From the NCBI GenBank assembly GCA_032622095.1, contig CP136069.1, positions 10,990,036 through 11,054,035 on the forward strand: a stretch of 64,000 nucleotides of DNA, written 5' to 3'. Shown one piece after another: positions 57,448-64,000 of the stretch (positions are counted from its first letter, which is position 1; each line of letters begins with the position of its first letter). This DNA is from Siphonodentalium dalli. Taxonomy: Eukaryota > Mollusca > Scaphopoda > Gadilida > Siphonodentaliidae. Position numbers and translations under genes: made by a program. The notes beneath the pieces are model-generated. The model had not been told where the DNA came from. It was given only the letters and a program-made list of their open reading frames with translations, and ran no database searches.

Positions 57448-58370
57448 TTAGTCCAAGTCTGCTCGTACTAAAACCAGCTAAGATATTGAGTAGCGAGATG
57501 TTAGTTTTAGTACGAAAACGTCCCTATAGGTTTTATATGACATGAGTTACACGTTAGTGACCAGCTCACATAAAACCACAATTAAATGTAATCAAATATC
57601 ACAATTGCGACAATAAATTCCGTAGAAGACATGATCACATCAATGGTCAATTGAAAGTGATAATTTAATGGGGGAAAAAAGACAATTACGACAGTATTTA
57701 CATATTTTTAAAGTTTTAAAAACTCATTTGACCTCAAGAAGTGACATCGGCATATTCCAGCGAAAATATTCTAGCAATCGTAAGATAAACATAAACAAAA
57801 CCACGTAGTCGTATATTGAATTAATTCTATCACGTATACCTGGTAATTGTGAATTAAAAATGGCATATCTATCACGAGACGTTACGTGTAAGAAATGTTT
57901 AACTAATACGTAATATAGGACCACTTACAATAAAAATAAACACATAATAGTGATGGAATATATTAACAGGACACGATGTTTGAATAAGGGTGCACTCTAT
58001 TCTGACTGTTGTACTCGATTAACGACACAGCAGTCGGACTTAGCCGAGTACATTACGAAACACTTCGGCTTTCAGTTAAAACGTAAACAAACCGATGTTA
58101 GTCATAATACACCGGAATATTATATGTGCAATTTAACACGAAAGTTAGATTTTTATACATCAGTATGAACATAAGATGTCACCTTTTAAGATATATATAG
58201 CATCAGGTATTGATTTGTTAAGTGAAATCGAGTAAAATAGACTACAATTCCCACCGCTAACCCCGGGCGTAACTCATGTCATATATAGCCTATAGGGACG
58301 TTCTCGTACGAAAACTAGCATCTCGCTACTCAACATCTTAGCTGGTTTTATAACGATAAACTTGGACTAA
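57448..58370. mobile_element. Long-TIR transposon (923 bp) with 8-bp duplication
   Basis: TIRs of about 103 bp (57448-57550 and 58268-58370), roughly nine-tenths identical by eye, starting TTAGTCCAAGT and ending ACTTGGACTAA. Flanked by cctaaaca at 57440-57447 and 58371-58378. Long TIRs with an 8-9 bp duplication suggest a MULE-like or hAT-like non-autonomous element. Inside are two short ORFs, 57950-58168 (+, 72 codons, with SDLAEYITKHFGFQLKRKQ) and 57924-57724 (-). Neither resembles a transposase; if real they could be captured host sequence. Confidence 0.88.
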
Positions 58371-58378
58371 CCTAAACA

Positions 58379-58755
58379 ATCAATCTGCCTGAATTAGGAG
58401 GATAACATGAATTAGTTACCAGCTGTTTGGACATGTGCTGTTCAGTCAAGTTGAACTTTGAACTTCCTACTGATGGTTTCTAAATGTATCTAGGTGGGAT
58501 CAGAGTGGATAGTGGATATGGATTAAATATGGGTGAGGGGATGCAACATCATAATATACCATAACAGTCTGAAAACGCTTGGTAAAGTCGAATGAAATGC
58601 GATTTTGGGGTGGTCCCAAAAACCTGGGCGGAAACCCCCTCCCCCACATGAAAGTGTTACCGACGATGTGTTAATTTGTATGCGTAAATAAATTATCAGC
58701 CGATAAGTGAGCACTCAGCGCTATCTATAGATGTGTTAGTTGATTGTTTGATCGA
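58379..58755. other. No feature seen
   Basis: No supported ORF. Confidence 0.4.
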
Positions 58756-58912
58756 TTTTAATCACAGGACCCTGGGGAAAATTTCTAAATTAGCAATATA
58801 GACTATGCCAGTGTAGCCCCTGGGGAAAACTTCTAAAATACCAATATAGACTATACCAGTGTATGGTCTATATTTGTATTTTTAGAAATTTTCCCTAGGG
58901 GCCTGTGATTTT
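58756..58912. mobile_element. Fold-back with duplicated left arm
   Basis: Left ttttaatcacaggaccctgg ggaaaatttctaaa is mirrored by the sequence ending tgtgattttaa. The left arm core (cctggggaaaa[t/c]ttctaaa...gactatNccagtgta, about 47 bp) is present twice in tandem, the right arm once. Confidence 0.75.
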
Positions 58913-59709
58913 AATTATAATATGCTGGATGATGGTGGATTTTTTCAGAAAATTATCGAGGGGCGTTTGTGGTATCAATTAAAAGAGGAATCATTCACCG
59001 ACAAAGCACCCGTGGCGATATCGAACCCATTGCTTTGATAAATGGTCTAAATTTGTACATATTTATAACCTTAACCCTTTCAGTGCCAGGGACAGATCTC
59101 ATCGGCCCTAATTTACGGTCTGTAAATTCGTCCCTAAAAAAAAAAAAAAAAACATTTAGATTTTTTTAGGTTGAATTTATTTTGGGTATGCTTAAGCATG
59201 CTATAGCGAATTTAAAACAAACTGGATAAAACCTTAGGGGCATGTAACTTTAGGGGGGAGGGTTGATTTTTCTGCCTCTGATAAAAAATAATGCGGCCAG
59301 CAGCGATAAGTTATATATCAAAATATAGCCAATGGAGCTTTCCACAGACCACGCCCACAGCGGTAGCACCGCCCACTGGTAATAAGATTATACCCATATA
59401 AATATTGTCTGTTACGCGAGATCGACTTCTGAGGTGAACACACCAGCACTTGGACTGGAAGCAGACTCATGTATATGATTCGTGCACATTTTGATCTTTT
59501 AAACATTTAAATAAAAAATTTATTTAAATTCAATTTTTTATTTTTTTAGATTGCACTCTGATATGCTGTTGAACAAAAATATAAATCTCTTTTTTTTAAA
59601 TTTAATTTAAAAAAATAAAATTCTAAGTTTTTAATTTTCTTTTTAGATTTTTACATTGAAACTTCTTATAAAAAAAAAAAAAAATTGAAAAAAAAAATTA
59701 TATAGAGAG
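58913..59709. other. No gene recognised
   Basis: Poly(A) runs at about 59137-59151 and 59670-59685. The remainder is AT-rich. Confidence 0.4.
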
Positions 59710-59859
59710 TAATCAATTGGTTTCGATGATTACGTGACATAATTCACGAGGGGAGCCGGGCCTGGTAAAACCCAAGTGAGCGGAGCGAACGAGGGTTTTA
59801 CCAATAGGACCGGCTACCCGAGTGAATTATGTCACGTTATCATCGAAACCAATTGATTA
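59710..59859. mobile_element. Fold-back MITE (150 bp)
   Basis: taatcaattggtttcgatga then tacgtgacataattcac, mirrored at the right (gtgaattatgtcacgttatc...ccaattgatta). The centre is aaacccaagtgagcggagcgaacgagggttt. Confidence 0.87.
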
Positions 59860-60640
59860 TTCTGTTTATTACACACTTTCAACCACTAAAAGTTGCTAAT
59901 TCTAAAGAGAAGATGTGACAAAATAAGCCCAGATCAGCTGATTCTCCCATTTTGAACCCCAACGTGCAGTTGCGCGTGCAGTTACGCGGACGGACACATA
60001 CTTTAAATAATTGTGACGTAACGATACCGATTGACCTCAAAATTTGATGCGATTCATTTTTTAAAGTTTCGGAAATTCTCTGTAAAAATTGTGTTTATTC
60101 TGACCGAACAAGCATGGCACTTGGAACGGAATATTGTGAATATGCTGATGGTGTGTGTAAATAATGTTGGTTCATACAGGAAATGTTTAGAAATCGTGCT
60201 AAAAGTAGAAAGATAAGTTTCGAAGTGACGATATTTTAATCATCGACGTAAACAAACTCTCGAAGTGCAACACGTGGAAATTCAGCTCGGAACTGGATAA
60301 ATGTATTGTTCACATGGAATTGTTCGTAGTTCATTTTACTGGAATATATATGACATCGTCCGAATCATCGGATTCGATAATAGGTAAGATTCTTCTTCAT
60401 TTTACCACTTTATTAACTGATTCTGCATCATCGTTAGCAGTTCGTTTCTGTTCAACTTCAACCATGTTTGAGCCGCAGAAAGTGAAAATAGTTCCGGCTT
60501 AGACGGAACTGTCTAAAATCGCGTGCTCTCACCGGTGACGTAATTCACAGGTGTGACATTATCACTTTTAACTCACCAAGAAATCCTTATAAATCACGTC
60601 TAAGTGTGTAATAAAAAAATTTAATTTGTTTAAAAATTTT
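59860..60640. other. Possible 5' region of an unknown gene
   Basis: CpG-richer than the surroundings. Minus-strand ATG at 60465 has a strong start context (aaacATGg) and encodes MVEVEQKRTANDDAESVNKV before a weak donor-like gtaaaa at about 60404. Plus-strand ATG at 60349 encodes MTSSESSDSII before gtaagatt. Either could be a first exon; neither has a recognisable continuation. Confidence 0.2.
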
Positions 60641-60650
60641 AATTTAAAAA

Positions 60651-61075
60651 ATACGGCCGTTATAACATCTTTCGGGGTACCCCGAGGCACCACACCAAAT
60701 TTGGTTGAAATCGGTCAAATGCTCTGGAAGAAAGAATCCATGAACTCTTTAATATATCTAAACCAGAGAACACATATTCGTTTTGCCATTAAATATGAAA
60801 ATTATGACAAGTGTCATGCTAAATGAAAAACATTGTTATAATCACGGATAAATTGATAACATCATGGCGCAAATATAAATATCAGTATATTATGATTTGA
60901 CAACAAAAAAGTTGTTTGAATATAGCCAATTTAACACTGAATGTATGCATGGATATCAAAATTAGGGCGAAGAAAGACGGCAGCAGAATTTTCACTGCAT
61001 CCATTGGCCGGCTCAGTCGCTGATTGGTCGAAAATATCTGCTAATAAAAATTTGATTGACAGCTGAGGAAAGGTC
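60651..61075. repeat. Uninterrupted dispersed repeat (empty site)
   Basis: Homologue of 30690-30854 joined to 31752-32015. It has a single GTCAT at 60813-60817 where the other copy carries the 897-bp element. ORF 60626-60826 lies within and is not supported. Confidence 0.85.
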
Positions 61076-61552
61076 CATTGACAGTAGTTTCACATGGTAT
61101 AAAACAATGTGGCATACCCGTCTTACTTTATGATTTAAAAGAAACGAAAGACAACGCTGTGCGTGAATCGTCATATTTCTCACCCAAAATATTATTTGAC
61201 GTCACATGACGTCATGACTGCAATTCCGAGATTCAATGGTTACATGTGTTACCCTACTCTGGTTACCGCCCCACTCTCAGGTATCAAAATTGGACGAATA
61301 TTTCTTCTCAAAATGTGTGAAAATGCTCTGTCAAAAATGTCGGCTTTATTTAAAAAATAACCGATTTTTTTATCGGGTGCCTCAAGAAAACCACGCGGTG
61401 AGAAAAAAGTCCGCCTATCTGACAAATCCAACATGCGGATTTCGAAAGGTTAGTATTTACGCTAACCAAAAATGTAGGTCTCATAAATTCCCTCTCCAGG
61501 CGACACCTATGTCCATATTTGCCTGGCCTAAACGAACACCGTTGCGATATAA
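61076..61552. other. No gene recognised
   Basis: Overlapping ORFs on both strands (61163-61649 +, 61434-61249 -). None has a recognised domain and the longest runs into the adjacent palindrome. Confidence 0.35.
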
Positions 61553-61849
61553 CCCTTATAAAAAGCAACTGGTAAATCACGATACATGTACCATGTTTTA
61601 CCATGGGATTTTGGCCCAAATCGCGGTATACCAAGGTTTATTACAGTAAATAGTGATACATAACAAACAAAACCTTGGTTTACCATGGTGCACGCCTGAG
61701 TTCCAAAGCCATGCACCACTACACGGTAAACCATGGTTTGTTTGTTATGTACCATGTTTACTGTGGTTAACCTTGGTCATACCGCGGTATTTGGCCCAAA
61801 ATCACATGCTAAATGTATCGTGGCTCACCGAGGTTCTTTTTTATAAGGG
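61553..61849. mobile_element. Fold-back MITE (297 bp)
   Basis: CCCTTATAAAAAG at the left and its inverse ...TTTTTTATAAGGG at the right. The arms continue almost to the centre at about 61700 (gatacatgta, ttttggcccaaatcgcggta, ccaaggttNa, gtgatacataacaaacaaaacc). It also contains many ccatggtt-type short palindromes. All six long ORFs in 61350-61934 are products of this symmetry. Confidence 0.85.
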
Positions 61850-62365
61850 AAAGATTCAGGGTTCCCAGTTCATTGCTTTCCATCGTATATCGAAGAATGG
61901 TACCATTGTTCATATATCGGCTGCCGAGTTTTAGAATCATTCACGTGAACACGTGAGCTACTGTATGAATAAGAATTCATGGTATAATTATATTAGTGTT
62001 TGATTTCATCCAATATTGCGACTGCAATTTGTGACAACAAACAAATATTAAGAAATGAATGTAGTTTCAGTGTGTTTTAGTTTTGTGTGACCCACATTAT
62101 GTGAGTAGAGGGGGGATGCCCTATAGCAGAAGAGTCCACAATTAGAGGTACCATGTCTTACCCACCGGAAGCTGACATAAGATAATGATAGGTAGAGCAC
62201 TCTGCTGTATAGGTAGTTTCTAATATAGTCATAAAGAGTAGGAAAATAAAAGATAGCAGAAACCCAGAGAACACATACAAATTTCGTGTTATGATTTATA
62301 TTTCATAATAATATTTAATTTAATCATTGTATGATCAACGTTATGTGAAAAAGAAATAATCAAAA
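61850..62365. other. No feature seen
   Basis: AT-rich spacer. Confidence 0.4.
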
Positions 62366-62830
62366 AAGCGAGGTCCCCTGGTCATTTCTGTAAATTTAGT
62401 ACCCGTGAGGTCTCCATGTCGTTACTGTACATTTATTAACCACATGTTTCCCAGGTCATTACTATACATTATACCCACGAAGTCCCTATGTCATAACTTA
62501 CATGTACTTACCACGAGGTCCCCGGGTCGTTATTGCACATTTACTACCCACGAGGTTCCCCGGTCACCAACGTACATTCACTTCCACGAGGTCCCCGGGT
62601 CATTACTGCAAATCCACCACCCACGAGGTCCCCGGGTCATTACTGCAAATACACAACACACGAGGTCCCCGGGTCATTAATGAACATCCACCACCTACGA
62701 GGTGCCCAATGTATTATTGTACATTTACTACACACGAGGTACCCGGGCCATTACTGTACACTCACCAACCACGAGGTCACCGGGTCATTACCTATACATT
62801 TACCACCCACGAGTTCCCCAGTTAATTGCG
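62366..62830. repeat. ~43-46 bp minisatellite (about 10-11 units)
   Basis: Unit: cacgaggtccccgggtcatt then actgtacatttaccacc. Frames remain open (62405-62868) and encode THEVPGSLL/RGPRVI-type repeats. No start context or splice signal supports coding. Confidence 0.85.
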
Positions 62831-63832
62831 AAGTATGTGCTTCTGCTATCCAAATAAGAGGGGTTTAGCGGTATGATCGGTATAGAACACGCATTTGTTC
62901 ACGCATGGCTCATGAAAACTATGCCCGGACAAGTCGAATTCAGCATTGAGATCTCTATATTTTGCTTTAGTGCACATCCATCTCATATATGGCCTTCAGC
63001 TAGCTCTGGGGACACATCAAACATGCCGACATGTAAATACATAAATATATCAGAAAGGGATACGTCGCAGATATTTAGTGAAAGTAATATTCTCAAACTA
63101 CATGATATGTATTTGCTAAATTAAAGATGCATAATTCGATTAAACGCCCCCTCAATTATATACTATTTATTTGGCTTCGGGGGTAAAAATTATTTTATTC
63201 GAGTCGAGGAGTTATTATTTGTATTAATTGATTAGATATCGATTTTTGAAATCGATTATTTTTCACAATCGAGACTTATCAGTGGCCTGGTAAAACGTCG
63301 ACGAGCCGACGGTCTCGGACCAAATTGCGGATGAAGATGGATAACTCTAAAATCACGTGGCTTTGAGTTGAACAGAATGTTGATAAATAACAGGTTTTTG
63401 GGTAATTTTATACTATATAGTTGACTGTGGTTAGCATTATTTTTGGGCAATTAATCGATTCTGATAACAGAAACGGAATTTCAAAAACCGTTGTTGTTGT
63501 TGGGTTGATGATATGGGGACCATCAAATCGGATTGAGTATCTTTAATTCTCCCCTTTGTGTCTATTATTGGATGTATGGAGGTCTCCATAACTAATTGTT
63601 ATCTTATTTCCGTACGACCAAAGTCAGCGGTCGCGTGACGCGACAGAAATACCACAAAAACACATCAAAGTAAACTAAACTAGAATGCACCCAGAGAGAT
63701 GCCAACATGCGCAAAAATGTAATAAAAAATAATTAAAAAAATAATTTCACTGTATTTTACTTAATTTATTTAATTTAATTTAATTTAATGTTAGCAAAAA
63801 AAGACAATTACAATCTTCAATAATTTTATTTA
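62831..63832. other. About 1 kb without recognised gene
   Basis: ORF 62873-63124 (83 codons) is unrecognised. ttatttaatttaatttaatt at about 63765 is simple sequence. Confidence 0.4.
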
Positions 63833-63970
63833 GGGGATAACAGTGTGGTGTTTTGTGATTCGGAAAGGTACATGGCGAATATACTGTGGCAAATGTAGTT
63901 AATGGGTATTTGCCACAGTATATTGGCCATGTACATTTCCGAAATCACAAAACACCACACTGTTATCCCC
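63833..63970. mobile_element. Fold-back MITE (138 bp)
   Basis: ggggataacagtgtggtgtt then ttgtgattcggaaaggtacatg, mirrored on the right to ctgttatcccc. Arms are about 62 nt and the loop about 12 nt (gtagttaatggg). Very few mismatches, so it is young or maintained. Confidence 0.88.
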
Positions 63971-64000
63971 ATTCTAATGTTCTTCGAACTGAAAATTGTT

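Noticed and set aside
61350-61934. Several ORFs of 75-137 codons on both strands
   Set aside because: They mirror each other because the region is a 297-bp palindrome. No domain recognised.
62366-62830. Regular repeat-spacer look, possible CRISPR array
   Set aside because: Spacers are also repeated, the context is an animal genome and there are no cas genes. It is a minisatellite. The same applies to 43276-43330 and 44699-44815.
62405-62868. Three overlapping plus-strand ORFs with RGPRVI/THEVPGSLL repeats
   Set aside because: Product of the 43-46 bp minisatellite; all three frames are open, which argues against selection on any one.
1-64000. tRNA, rRNA or other structured RNA genes
   Set aside because: Scanned for GGTTCGAATC-type B boxes and obvious cloverleafs; hits such as 8922 and 20885 lack matching arms. 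A covariance-model search would be decisive.

Overview
This is a stretch of animal nuclear genome, most likely a mollusc and probably a bivalve. The base composition is AT-rich and there are no operons, ribosome-binding sites or closely packed ORFs. The coding traces I find carry GT/AG-type splice sites. Most of the window is interspersed repeat. Several repeats are arrays of roughly 100-165 bp units that end in GACGG/GACAGA microsatellite and an 'agctcaac...gttgagct' hairpin; this resembles the pearl/Helentron-like elements known from bivalves. The species cannot be named from the sequence alone.

Layout. 1-4.1 kb: two near-identical 646-bp inverted-repeat elements and a 37-bp minisatellite, nested in a duplicated repeat. 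4.9-10.1 kb: two 436-bp LTR-like direct repeats enclosing about 4.4 kb with no recognisable pol gene, plus a TA-flanked retroposon-like repeat. 10.8-23 kb: fold-back elements, a 63-bp palindromic tandem array and several pearl-like arrays, with no convincing gene. 24.6-28.5 kb: the best host-type gene, on the minus strand. A SAM-like exon (28518-28320) joins in phase to a SAMD3-like exon (26057-25054), with a double-hairpin MITE just beyond it. 28.7-35.3 kb: a TTAA-flanked piggyBac-like MITE, an 897-bp TIR element whose paralogous empty site lies at 60.8 kb, a TA-flanked fold-back element and a 770-bp TIR element. 35.3-38.1 kb: the only long intact ORF, a 905-residue zinc-finger plus DDE-type transposase on the minus strand. 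38.3-42.5 kb: a large ~161-bp tandem array with a young 483-bp three-monomer higher-order duplication. 43.2-50.5 kb: two fold-back elements with tandem-repeat arms, second copies of the piggyBac-like and TA fold-back elements, an element rich in GCGCTTAAGCGC palindromes, and two decayed transposase genes. 50.7-64 kb: many MITEs, including a hAT-like one with a 7-bp target duplication and a 923-bp one with an 8-bp duplication, two GC-rich minisatellites and one possible exon.

The genes do not form a pathway. They are one partial host-type gene, one apparently intact transposase, two decayed transposases and a dense layer of non-autonomous elements. Several insertions can be checked inside the window because the pre-insertion sequence survives elsewhere in it (519-2726 against 3840/3841; 30855-31751 against 60813-60817; 29290-29681 inside a 20-bp tandem repeat).
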